A program made the translations under genes and the position numbers. From Nitrosomonadales bacterium (GTDB lineage: Bacteria > Pseudomonadota > Gammaproteobacteria > Burkholderiales > Gallionellaceae), in contig JACRPU010000065.1 of NCBI GenBank assembly GCA_016223025.1, positions 1 to 48,160 of the forward strand: a stretch of 48,160 nt of DNA. The letters are read 5' to 3'. Under the pieces are notes generated by a model that saw only the letters and a list, made by a program, of their open reading frames with translations, was not told the origin of the DNA and did not search any database. Below are positions 23,311 to 30,617 of this stretch, in pieces (position 1 is the stretch's first letter; every line of letters starts with the position of its first letter).

Positions 23311-24912
23311 ATGAAGAGGGGCTTCAAAAACACGCTGGCGGCATTGGCGGTCTCGTTTGTCATGCCGGTGGCCAGCCACAGCGCTTACGCGGCGGATGAC
23401 GATGCCGCAAAGGCAAAGTCGTTGTATTTTAACCGTTGCGCCGGATGTCACGGAACTTTGAGAAAAGGCGCTACCGGACCGAACATTACCGACGAGAACC
23501 TGAAAAAGAAGGGCTATGAAGTAAGCATAGTAAACGCCTTTATCACCAACGGAACCCCAGGCGGCATGCCGGCATTTGGCGGTGGTGAGCTATCGGCAGC
23601 AGAGATAGACCTCCTCGCAAACTTCCTCATGCAACCCCCTCCTGCCCCGCCGGAGCTGCCATTGGCGGAAATCAAAGAAAGCTGGAAGCTGATCGTTCCG
23701 GAAGACAAGAGACCCAAGAAGCCGGAGCACACCAGAAACTGGAAGAACTATTTCGGCATTGTCTTGCGGGATGCCGGCAAGGTGGCCATCCTTGACGGAG
23801 ACACCAAGGAAGTTATCAATATCGTGAATACCGGCTTTGCGGTTCACATTCTGCGCTCTTCCGCATCGGGCAGGTATTTCTATTCCATCGGGCGCGACGG
23901 CAAGGCGACCATGATTGACCTGTGGATGGATAAACCGGGCGTGGTGGCAGAGGTGAAGACCTGCCATGACGCGCGCAGCATTGACTCCAGCAAATATCAT
24001 GGCCCGAAAGGGAATTTCGAGGACAAGCTTGCCATCATCGGATGCTACTGGCCGCCCCAGTTCGCCATCCTGGATGGTCAGACGCTGGAGCCCAAGAAAC
24101 TGGTCAGCACCCGATCCTTCACTTATGACACGGGCGAGTTTGTCAATGAGGCGCGGGTGGCGGCCATTATCGCTGGGCATAAGGATTCGGTATGGATCGC
24201 CAACATCAAAGAGGCCGGATTTATCTGGACCATTGATTACTCGGATATCAAGAACCTGAAGATCACGATGGCCGAAACCGAGCGGTTCCTTCATGACGGC
24301 GGCTGGGATGCAACCAAGCGGTACGTACAGATGGCGGCCAACATGAGGAACAAGATGGTGGTCGTGGATAGCGAAACGGGGAAACAGATTGCCCAGATCG
24401 AGACCGGCCAGAAGCCTCACCCCGGTCGTGGCGCAAACTGGGATGATCCGAAGTACGGCCCGGTAACAGCGACTCCGCATTTGGGAGAAGGCAAGGTTGC
24501 CGCTTGGGGCAGCGATCCCAAGGGACATAAAGAGCATGCCTGGAAGGTTGTCAGGAATGTAGAGACCCTCGGCGGCGGCGGACTGTTTGTCAAGACTCAC
24601 CCCAAGGCCAAACATGTGTGGGTTGACCATACCCTGAACCCGGATGACAAGATCAAGAGGAGCATTTGTGCCTTTGAGAAGGCCGATCCAGCCAAGAAGA
24701 CTTGCTGGCAGGTGGCGGATCACGGTCGTGTTACCCATTTCGAGTACAACCAGGCAGGCAACGAAATATGGGTAGCCGTATGGGATCAAGTCGGCGAACT
24801 GGTCGTTTATGATGACAAGACCCTGAAGGAAATCAAGAGAATCAAAGGGGATTGGCTCAGGACGCCTACTGGCCACTTCAACGTCTACAACGGCATGACT
24901 GATACGTATTAA
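23311..24912 (+). CDS. nirS: Cytochrome cd1 nitrite reductase
   Basis: A 533-residue periplasmic enzyme reducing nitrite to nitric oxide. A signal peptide ends near SHSAYA. The N-terminal cytochrome c domain has CAGCHGTLRKGATGPN, the heme c attachment site, and GMPAFGGGELSAAEIDLL with the likely Met ligand. The C-terminal eight-bladed propeller binds heme d1, with family blocks GFAVHILRSSASGRYFYSIG, KPHPGRGANW and TATPHLGEGKVA (pocket histidines), LGGGGLFVKTHP and the ending TPTGHFNVYNGMTDTY, all very close to Pseudomonas NirS. It is the first gene of the locus, has a GGGAGG site, and is separated from the next gene by a stable hairpin. Expression is presumably anaerobic and nitrogen-oxide controlled, but no classical box was found. 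Confidence 0.97.
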   Translation: MKRGFKNTLAALAVSFVMPVASHSAYAADDDAAKAKSLYFNRCAGCHGTLRKGATGPNITDENLKKKGYEVSIVNAFITNGTPGGMPAFGGGELSAAEIDLLANFLMQPPPAPPELPLAEIKESWKLIVPEDKRPKKPEHTRNWKNYFGIVLRDAGKVAILDGDTKEVINIVNTGFAVHILRSSASGRYFYSIGRDGKATMIDLWMDKPGVVAEVKTCHDARSIDSSKYHGPKGNFEDKLAIIGCYWPPQFAILDGQTLEPKKLVSTRSFTYDTGEFVNEARVAAIIAGHKDSVWIANIKEAGFIWTIDYSDIKNLKITMAETERFLHDGGWDATKRYVQMAANMRNKMVVVDSETGKQIAQIETGQKPHPGRGANWDDPKYGPVTATPHLGEGKVAAWGSDPKGHKEHAWKVVRNVETLGGGGLFVKTHPKAKHVWVDHTLNPDDKIKRSICAFEKADPAKKTCWQVADHGRVTHFEYNQAGNEIWVAVWDQVGELVVYDDKTLKEIKRIKGDWLRTPTGHFNVYNGMTDTY

Positions 24913-24925
24913 TTGTCGCAATAAC

Positions 24926-24955
24926 CCTGCAAAGGGGTGCAAATCCCTTTGCAGG
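24926..24955 (+). promoter_or_regulatory. Intercistronic hairpin after nirS
   Basis: CCTGCAAAGGG (24926-24936) pairs perfectly with CCCTTTGCAGG (24945-24955) around an 8-nt loop. It is followed by AAAACTG, not a U-run, so it looks more like an mRNA 3'-end stabiliser or processing element than a terminator. It sits 13 nt after the nirS stop. Confidence 0.65.
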
Positions 24956-24993
24956 AAAACTGATGCAGGAAACTAACCTTTAAGGAAGAAAAC

Positions 24994-25530
24994 ATGAAGA
25001 AAATATTAGCGGCAATAGCGGCTGTAGCGATGATGATGGCAGCTCCAAGTTTTGCGGCAGATAAGGCTGCTCCGGCAGCAAAGGCACCGGCAAACTACTG
25101 GGATGGCTGGACAAAGGTTTATTCGCTGGATATGTTTCCGGAGTGCGGTGTGAATGTTCTTGGCGCGGGCGGGGATGATATCCTCCAGGCGACCGTGGAT
25201 GTCTATTGCGGGGTAAAACCGGGCGGATATGTGGCTTATATCAACCCGAAAGTGATGGATGTATACAAGAAGAAAGGCAGCAAGTACCCCGATGGTCCCG
25301 TCGGCGTTCTGGTCTTCAAGAAGATCGGCGCTGCATTTACAACAGACATCAAAGACGGCAAGCCGGTCATGGACGTTAAGGCCATAGCAGATGGCAAATC
25401 AATTGCATCAAAGGATAAGGGACACCCCTTGAATCCGGAGACATGCTTTAACTGCCATGAAACTCAACAAAAAGGCGTGTGCAAGAGCCATGGCTATGTC
25501 TGCGGCGATGTGGTATTCAGGACGAAGTAA
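24994..25530 (+). CDS. Cytochrome P460-like monoheme c-type protein
   Basis: A 178-residue exported protein (signal peptide MKKILAAIAAVAMMMAAPSFA). A single heme site CFNCHETQ lies near the C-terminus at about residues 149-153, followed by DVVFR. The pattern GGYVAYINPKVMDVYKKKGS, then DGPVGVLVFKKIG, then the C-terminal CxxCH and DVVF matches the cytochrome P460 fold by hand comparison with remembered Nitrosomonas P460 (YVDPESYAHWKKTGEF, DGTVTVKELV, CAACH, DMVF). At the position of the heme-crosslinking Lys the residue appears to be Leu, and the distal Arg appears to be Tyr, so it may resemble cytochrome c'-beta instead. Extra cysteines (PECG, VYCG, GVCK, YVCG) are unusual. Lying next to nirS, a nitric oxide-binding or electron-transfer role is inferred. 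Confidence 0.7.
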   Translation: MKKILAAIAAVAMMMAAPSFAADKAAPAAKAPANYWDGWTKVYSLDMFPECGVNVLGAGGDDILQATVDVYCGVKPGGYVAYINPKVMDVYKKKGSKYPDGPVGVLVFKKIGAAFTTDIKDGKPVMDVKAIADGKSIASKDKGHPLNPETCFNCHETQQKGVCKSHGYVCGDVVFRTK

Positions 25531-25570
25531 CTCAGGATGTAATTTAGTTTGAAGCTTCGTTGAATAAAGG

Positions 25571-25612
25571 CGGCCAAGGGGTTTTTGTAAAGTCTCTTGG
25601 CCGTTTGTTTTT
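25571..25612 (+). terminator. Rho-independent terminator after the P460-like gene
   Basis: CGGCCAAG and CTTGGCCG pair across a 17-nt loop, followed by TTTGTTTTT. It separates nirS and the P460-like gene from the nirC-onward biosynthetic genes, which should therefore have their own promoter. Confidence 0.8.
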
Positions 25613-25907
25613 CTTCCTCTCCCGTGGTGTATCGGCGTTTTTTGGTTCATGCATTTCTTTACCCTCTGGTTTGGGCGGATTCGCCTTCCCGGCTGCGTCG
25701 GGCTGATCACCATAACTCCATAAAAAACTGATGAAAACCCGGTTAATGCGCAAGGGTCGGATATTTTTAGCGTTAGGCTGCATTTGTGGCCAAGCAGTCA
25801 ATGGCAATATTTTGAAATGAGAAACGCCTATCGTTTCAACTTGTGCGACGGCGCGCTCGGTCGCACCGCGGGATACAGGCGGCTCACAGTTTTATCGGAT
25901 CCTTTAA
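25613..25907. other. Gene-free interval before nirC
   Basis: No supportable gene. Several open frames overlap here on both strands, but none has a convincing start, family resemblance or consistent codon use. The nirC-nirN promoter should be in this interval. Confidence 0.5.
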
Positions 25908-25976
25908 CGTGCAACTCGCGCAGCGAGGGCGTCGTCCCCTCTCTTACGGTTTTTCCTGATCGGCGTTCTGCCGATA

Positions 25977-26285
25977 TTGCTTGCGCACTCGAGTTTGGCC
26001 TGGAGCGATACTGCTGCCGAAGTTGTAATGCTTCCCTCTGCCGCGCGTCAGACGGAACTGCTCTATTTTGTCCGCCAGGACTGCGGGTCGTGCCACGGCT
26101 TGCGGCTTGAGGGCGGGCTCGGTGTGCCGCTCACGGCGGCTGCGCTCAAAGGGAAGCCCGCAGAGTCGCTCCGGGATACCATCCTGTACGGGCGCAGCGG
26201 CACGACGATGCCGCCCTGGAACCCGTTCTTGACCGAGGCAGAAGCGGGCTGGATCGTGCAAATGTTGCAGAAAGGATTACCCTGA
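25977..26285 (+). CDS. nirC: NirC-like cytochrome c (start codon unclear)
   Basis: A small periplasmic monoheme cytochrome. The heme site is QDCGSCHGLRLEGGLG and the Met ligand lies in GTTMPPWNPFLTEAEAGWIVQML, the layout of NirC/cytochrome c55x, which donates electrons to NirS or serves heme d1 maturation. From TTG 25977 the product is 102 residues but lacks a complete signal peptide. The same frame is open back to 25908 and encodes SPLLRFFLIGVLPILLAHSSLAWS, a good signal peptide, yet it has no ATG, GTG or TTG there. A GTG at 25909 in the adjacent frame begins MQLAQRGRRPL and hits a stop at 25957, so a single missing base near 25930-25945 would restore a full protein. nirF begins one base after the stop. 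Confidence 0.8.
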   Translation: MLAHSSLAWSDTAAEVVMLPSAARQTELLYFVRQDCGSCHGLRLEGGLGVPLTAAALKGKPAESLRDTILYGRSGTTMPPWNPFLTEAEAGWIVQMLQKGLP

Positions 26286-26286
26286 G

Positions 26287-27465
26287 ATGCGCCGCTATTT
26301 GATTTTACCCTTGCTCATCGCCCTGTTTTCCCTGGCGGGTTGCGCTGCCACCCTGCCGCAGCGCGGCACGGGCGATCTGGGCGTGGTCATCGAGCGCGCC
26401 ACGGGCAGCATCCAGGTGGTGGGAACCACAAATCGCACCAGGCTCGGCCAGATCACTGGTCTGGGAGACTTGTCCCATGCTTCCGTCAATTATTCCCGCG
26501 ACGAGCGCTATGCTTACGTGTTTGGCCGAGATGGCGGTCTGACCAAGGTGGACCTGCTGGAAATGCGCATCGTCAAGCGCGTGATACAGTCCGGTAACAG
26601 CATAGGCGGCGCGATTTCGCAGGACGGCAGGTTCGTTGCGGCGTCCAATTACACGCCCGGCGGCGTCAGGATTTTCAATGCGGAAACGCTCGATCTGGTG
26701 GCCGACATTCCTTCCGCCGACCGTGCGGGAAAATCATCCAAGGTAGTCGGTCTGGTGGATGCGCCGGGTAACCGTTTCGTGTTCAGTTTGTTCGAGGCCG
26801 GTGAAATCTGGGTGGCGGACATGAGCGCGCCGTCGGGACTGGCGGTGACGAAATTCGAACATATCGGCAAGGATCCCTACGATGCCATGATTACCGCCGA
26901 TGGCCGCTATTATCTGGCCGGGTTGTTCGGTGAAGACGGCCTGGCGTTGCTGGATATGTGGAACATGGAAGCGGGCGTAAAGCGGGTGTTGAACGGCTAC
27001 GGCAAAGGCGAGCAGCAACTGCCGGTATATAAAATGCCGCACCTGGAAGGCTGGGCGGCAACCGGCAACGAGCTGCTGGTGCCTGCGGTGGGGCGGCACG
27101 AGGTGCTGGTGATCGGCATGAACAACTGGAAAGAAGTGGGGCGCATTCCCGTCCACGGCCAGCCGGTATTCGTCGTGGCGCGCCCCGATAACCGCCAGGT
27201 ATGGGTAAACTTTGCCTTGCCGCACAATGATACGGTTCAGGTGATTGATGTGCCGAGCCGCACGATCATCAAAACACTGAAGCCTGGCAAGGCGGTGCTG
27301 CACATGGAGTTCACGCCGCGCGGGGAACAGGTCTGGATTTCGGTGCGAGACGAAGACCGGGTGGAGGTGTACGATACCGGAACATTCGCAAAAATCAAAG
27401 AACTGCCGGCCAGCAAACCCAGCGGCATTTTCTTTACACCGCGCGCCCACCGCACCGGTTTGTGA
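26287..27465 (+). CDS. nirF: Heme d1 biosynthesis protein NirF (lipoprotein)
   Basis: A 392-residue protein with a lipoprotein signal peptide (MRRYLILPLLIALFSLAGC, lipobox LAGC with Cys19), so it is exported and lipid-anchored. The rest is a d1-type beta-propeller related to the NirS and NirN d1 domains but without a heme c domain: GLGDLSHASVNYSRDERYAYVFGRDGG, SIGGAISQDGRFVAASNYTPGG, and a C-terminal KPGKAVLHMEFTPRGEQVWISVRDEDRVEVYDT. NirF is required for d1 synthesis at a step after siroheme decarboxylation, assigned in the literature to precursor modification in the periplasm. It is tightly spaced with nirC and nirDL. Confidence 0.95.
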   Translation: MRRYLILPLLIALFSLAGCAATLPQRGTGDLGVVIERATGSIQVVGTTNRTRLGQITGLGDLSHASVNYSRDERYAYVFGRDGGLTKVDLLEMRIVKRVIQSGNSIGGAISQDGRFVAASNYTPGGVRIFNAETLDLVADIPSADRAGKSSKVVGLVDAPGNRFVFSLFEAGEIWVADMSAPSGLAVTKFEHIGKDPYDAMITADGRYYLAGLFGEDGLALLDMWNMEAGVKRVLNGYGKGEQQLPVYKMPHLEGWAATGNELLVPAVGRHEVLVIGMNNWKEVGRIPVHGQPVFVVARPDNRQVWVNFALPHNDTVQVIDVPSRTIIKTLKPGKAVLHMEFTPRGEQVWISVRDEDRVEVYDTGTFAKIKELPASKPSGIFFTPRAHRTGL

Positions 27466-27475
27466 TTGCCCGTAT

Positions 27476-28504
27476 ATGGCCGACCTAGAATTTCATCTGC
27501 TCAACGATTTCCAGCGCGACTTCCCGCTGGTGCCCGCGCCTTTTGGCGTGATTGCCGACCGTTTGGGCGCGAGCGAAGCCGAAGTGCTGGAAACCTTGAA
27601 AGGGCTTCATGCCTGCGGAAAAGTGAGCCGGGTGGGCGCTGTGTTCCGGCCGCACAGCATCGGCGCAAGCACGCTTGCCGCTTTGGCTGTTCCGGCGGAG
27701 GAACTCGATGAGGCGGCGCAACTGGTCAGCGGATATGCCGAGGTAAACCACAACTACGAGCGCGAGCACCGCTACAACCTGTGGTTTGTCGTGACTGCCG
27801 CAAGCGAGGAGCGGATAGGGGGAGTGCTGGACGAAATCGGGCGGCGCACCGGTTATCAGCCGCTGCACCTGCCCATGCTCGAAGACTTTCATATTGATCT
27901 GGGCTTCGACCTGTCGCACCCGCATAAAGGGCGCAATGCAGGCATCCCGAACAGCGCAAGCAACGCGCGCTCTCTGTACCGGACATCTTTGAAGCAGCCA
28001 CCCGATACCGCGCTGATCGGTGCAGTCCAGAAAGGACTGCCGCTGGTGGCGCGCCCCTTTGCCAAAATCGGGGCGACCCTCGGGCTTGCCGAAAACGAAG
28101 TCATCGCCGGCCTTGCGCACCTGGCGGAGAAGGGTGCCATCAAGCGCATGGGCGTGATAGTGCGCCACCGCGAACTCGGCTATCGCGCCAACGCGATGGT
28201 GGTGTGGGATATACCGAACGATCAGGTGAGGACGCTGGGGCGGCGTATCGGCAGTTTCGATGCGGTCACCTTGTGCTACCGCAGGCCGCGCCGGTTGCCG
28301 GTTTGGCGCTACAACCTGTTCACCATGATCCATGGGCGTCGCCACGACGAGGTGCTGGGTCTCGTGGAGCAACTGAAGGAGCAATGCGGGCTGAAGGATG
28401 CCGCGCACGAAATCCTGTTCAGCCGCCGCTGCTTCAAGCAGTGCGGGGCGCGCTACGTGCCGGAACCTGCGGCGGCAGGCGCGCGACGTATCGCGCCCGC
28501 ATGA
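27476..28504 (+). CDS. nirDL: Fused siroheme decarboxylase NirDL
   Basis: A 342-residue fusion of two Lrp/AsnC-like halves. The N-terminal NirD-like half (residues ~1-150) has DFQRDFPLVPAPFGVIADRLG, GKVSRVGAVFRPHSIGAST and HNYEREHRYNLWFVV. The C-terminal NirL-like half (~175-330) has VQKGLPLVARPFAKIGATLGL, IKRMGVIVRHRELGYRANAMVVWD and CYRRPRRLPVWRYNLFTMIHG. The conserved HNYxR and YRR(P) blocks are the acid-base residues of siroheme decarboxylases in this family. Working with NirG and NirH it removes two carboxyl groups from siroheme to give 12,18-didecarboxysiroheme in the cytoplasm. The fusion of D and L is known in several denitrifiers. Confidence 0.94.
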   Translation: MADLEFHLLNDFQRDFPLVPAPFGVIADRLGASEAEVLETLKGLHACGKVSRVGAVFRPHSIGASTLAALAVPAEELDEAAQLVSGYAEVNHNYEREHRYNLWFVVTAASEERIGGVLDEIGRRTGYQPLHLPMLEDFHIDLGFDLSHPHKGRNAGIPNSASNARSLYRTSLKQPPDTALIGAVQKGLPLVARPFAKIGATLGLAENEVIAGLAHLAEKGAIKRMGVIVRHRELGYRANAMVVWDIPNDQVRTLGRRIGSFDAVTLCYRRPRRLPVWRYNLFTMIHGRRHDEVLGLVEQLKEQCGLKDAAHEILFSRRCFKQCGARYVPEPAAAGARRIAPA

Positions 28505-28510
28505 GGTGCG

Positions 28511-28954
28511 ATGGACGAACTGGATCGCGCCATCATCAACGAGCTACAGGGCGGCTTCCCGATCTGCGACCGCCCTTTTGCGGAAGTTGCGGCACGGTTG
28601 CGCAGCACCGAACCGGAAGTGATTGCGAGAATCGGGCAGATGCTGGAGCGCGGAACCCTGTCCCGTTTCGGCCCGATGTACCACGCCGAGCGTCTGGGCG
28701 GGAGCCTGAGCCTGGCGGCGATGAAAATACCGGATCACGATTTCGGGCGGGTGGCGGGAATCGTGAACGCGATGCCGGAAGTGGCGCATAATTACGCCCG
28801 CGACCACGCCCTCAGCATGTGGTTTGTGCTCGCCACGGAAACCCCGCGCGAGCACGCGGCGGCGCTTGAGAAAATCGAACAGGAAACCGGTTATCCGGTG
28901 TATGACATGCCCAAGATCAAGGAATACTTTGTCGGGCTCAGGCTTGCGGCATGA
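28511..28954 (+). CDS. nirG: Siroheme decarboxylase subunit NirG
   Basis: A 147-residue Lrp/AsnC-like protein: an N-terminal winged helix (MDELDRAIINELQGGFPICDRPFAEVAARL) followed by an effector-like domain with RFGPMYHAERLGGS, VAHNYARDHALSMWFVLATE and YPVYDMPKIKEYFVG. The HNYxRxH block pairs with that of the NirD half, so this subunit is NirD-like in sequence. It is part of the DLGH decarboxylase assembly. Its stop overlaps the nirH start by ATGA. Confidence 0.93.
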   Translation: MDELDRAIINELQGGFPICDRPFAEVAARLRSTEPEVIARIGQMLERGTLSRFGPMYHAERLGGSLSLAAMKIPDHDFGRVAGIVNAMPEVAHNYARDHALSMWFVLATETPREHAAALEKIEQETGYPVYDMPKIKEYFVGLRLAA

Positions 28955-29442
28955 TTACAGCAGCATCGTTCGATGAAACCGATCGCCGCATTGTCCTCGC
29001 CACCCAGTCAGGCCTGCCTCTGGAGCCGCAGCCTTATCACGCGGTGGCGCGGCAGGTTGGCATTCCCCCCGAAGAAGTGATGGCGCGCATGGCGCGCATG
29101 CTAGAAACCGGAGTGATCCGCCGGATCGGCGCGGTGCCCAACCATTACGCCCTGGGTTACAGGGCCAACGGCATGACGGTGTGGGATGTTCCGGATGAGC
29201 GGGTGGACGAGTTGGGCGAAAGGGTCGGTGCGCTGGAATTCGTCAGCCACTGCTACCACCGCCCGCGCCATTTGCCGGATTGGCCGTATAATTTCTTTGC
29301 CATGGTTCACGGGCGCGATCGCGGCGAGGTGGAAGAGCAGGTGCGCGAAATTGCCGGATTGATCGGCGATGCCGACCGTGGGCACGAAATTCTGTACAGC
29401 ACGCGCATCCTGAAAAAAACCGGGTTGCGCATCGGAAGCTGA
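28951..29442 (+). CDS. nirH: Siroheme decarboxylase subunit NirH
   Basis: A 163-residue NirL-like subunit. Winged-helix part: DETDRRIVLATQSGLPLEPQPYHAVARQVG. Effector part: VIRRIGAVPNHYALGYRANGMTVWDVPD and CYHRPRHLPDWPYNFFAMVHGRDR, then HEILYSTRILKKTGLR. The CYHRPRxLPxWPYN block parallels CYRRPRRLPVWRYN in NirDL. It overlaps nirG by four bases, indicating translational coupling. Confidence 0.93.
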   Translation: MITAASFDETDRRIVLATQSGLPLEPQPYHAVARQVGIPPEEVMARMARMLETGVIRRIGAVPNHYALGYRANGMTVWDVPDERVDELGERVGALEFVSHCYHRPRHLPDWPYNFFAMVHGRDRGEVEEQVREIAGLIGDADRGHEILYSTRILKKTGLRIGS

Positions 29443-29451
29443 AGTCCGGAC

Positions 29452-30615
29452 ATGTTTCGTATCTCCCAATTCATGCAGGAAATCGCCCGCCCCGCACCGC
29501 TGGGCGCGAAGCGCACTCCGCCCGGCCCGGTGGTGATCTGGAACCTGATCCGGCGCTGCAACCTGACCTGCAAGCACTGCTATTCGATCTCGGCGGACAA
29601 GGACTTCGCGGGCGAACTGACGACGGAAGAAATATTTGCCGCGATGGACGACCTGAAGCGCTTCCGCGTGCCGGTGCTGATCCTCTCCGGCGGCGAGCCG
29701 CTGTTGCACCCGGACATTTTCGAGATTTCCCGCCGCGCAAAGGAAATGGGGTTCTATGTCGGGTTATCCAGCAACGGCACGCTGATCGGCGAAAACAACA
29801 TCGAACGCATCGCGGCGGTTGGCTACGATTATGTCGGGGTGAGCCTGGACGGCATCAGGGAAACCCACGACGAATTCCGCCGCATGGCGGGCGCGTTCGA
29901 CAAATCCATGCGCGGCATCCGCCTGTGCAAGGAGCGCGGCATCAAGGTCGGCATCCGCTTCACGCTGACCAGGGATAACGCCCACGATTTGCCGGGGCTG
30001 CTGCGCCTGATGGAAGACGAGGGGCTGGACAAATTTTACCTGTCGCATCTCAACTATGCCGGGCGGGGCAACAAAAACCGCAAGGATGACGTGTTCCACC
30101 ATGCCACCCGGCAGGCGATGGATATGCTGTTCGACACCTGCTGGCGGTATCAGCAAGAGGGCAAACCCAAGGAGTTTGTTACCGGCAACAACGATGCCGA
30201 CGGCGTGTACCTGCTGTTCTGGGTGCGGCGGAATTTTCCCCATCTCGAAGATCATATCCGCACCAGACTCGAACAGTGGGGCGGGAATTCATCCGGCGTG
30301 AATGTCGCCAACATAGACAACCTGGGCAACGTCCACCCGGATACCATGTGGTGGAACTACACTCTCGGCAACGTGCGCGAGCGCCCGTTCTCGGAGATCT
30401 GGCAGGATACTTCCGACCCTGTCATGAAGGGGCTGAAGGCGCATCCGCGCAAAGTGGGCGGCCGTTGCGGCGAATGCCGGTATTTCAACATCTGCGGCGG
30501 CAATACACGGGTCCGCGCCTGGCAGGTGAGCGGTGACCCGTGGGCGGAAGATCCGGCTTGCTACCTGGATGACGAGGAAATCGGCATCGCCGATTCGATA
30601 ATGACTGAAGGCTGA
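29452..30615 (+). CDS. nirJ: Heme d1 biosynthesis radical SAM protein NirJ
   Basis: A 387-residue radical SAM enzyme. The 4Fe-4S cluster motif RRCNLTCKHCYSIS (CxxxCxxC) is at about residues 36-43, followed by ILSGGEPLLHPDI and VGLSSNGTLIG of the TIM barrel. The C-terminal GGRCGECRYFNICGGNTRVRAW holds extra cysteines for a second, SPASM-like cluster. NirJ removes the propionate side chains on rings A and B during d1 formation in the cytoplasm. The gene lies 10 nt after nirH and just before nirN. Confidence 0.96.
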   Translation: MFRISQFMQEIARPAPLGAKRTPPGPVVIWNLIRRCNLTCKHCYSISADKDFAGELTTEEIFAAMDDLKRFRVPVLILSGGEPLLHPDIFEISRRAKEMGFYVGLSSNGTLIGENNIERIAAVGYDYVGVSLDGIRETHDEFRRMAGAFDKSMRGIRLCKERGIKVGIRFTLTRDNAHDLPGLLRLMEDEGLDKFYLSHLNYAGRGNKNRKDDVFHHATRQAMDMLFDTCWRYQQEGKPKEFVTGNNDADGVYLLFWVRRNFPHLEDHIRTRLEQWGGNSSGVNVANIDNLGNVHPDTMWWNYTLGNVRERPFSEIWQDTSDPVMKGLKAHPRKVGGRCGECRYFNICGGNTRVRAWQVSGDPWAEDPACYLDDEEIGIADSIMTEG

Positions 30616-30617
30616 AA

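Noticed and set aside
25544-25807. Minus-strand 87-residue frame before nirC
   Set aside because: It covers the terminator hairpin, lacks a family resemblance and conflicts with the other open frames in the same interval.
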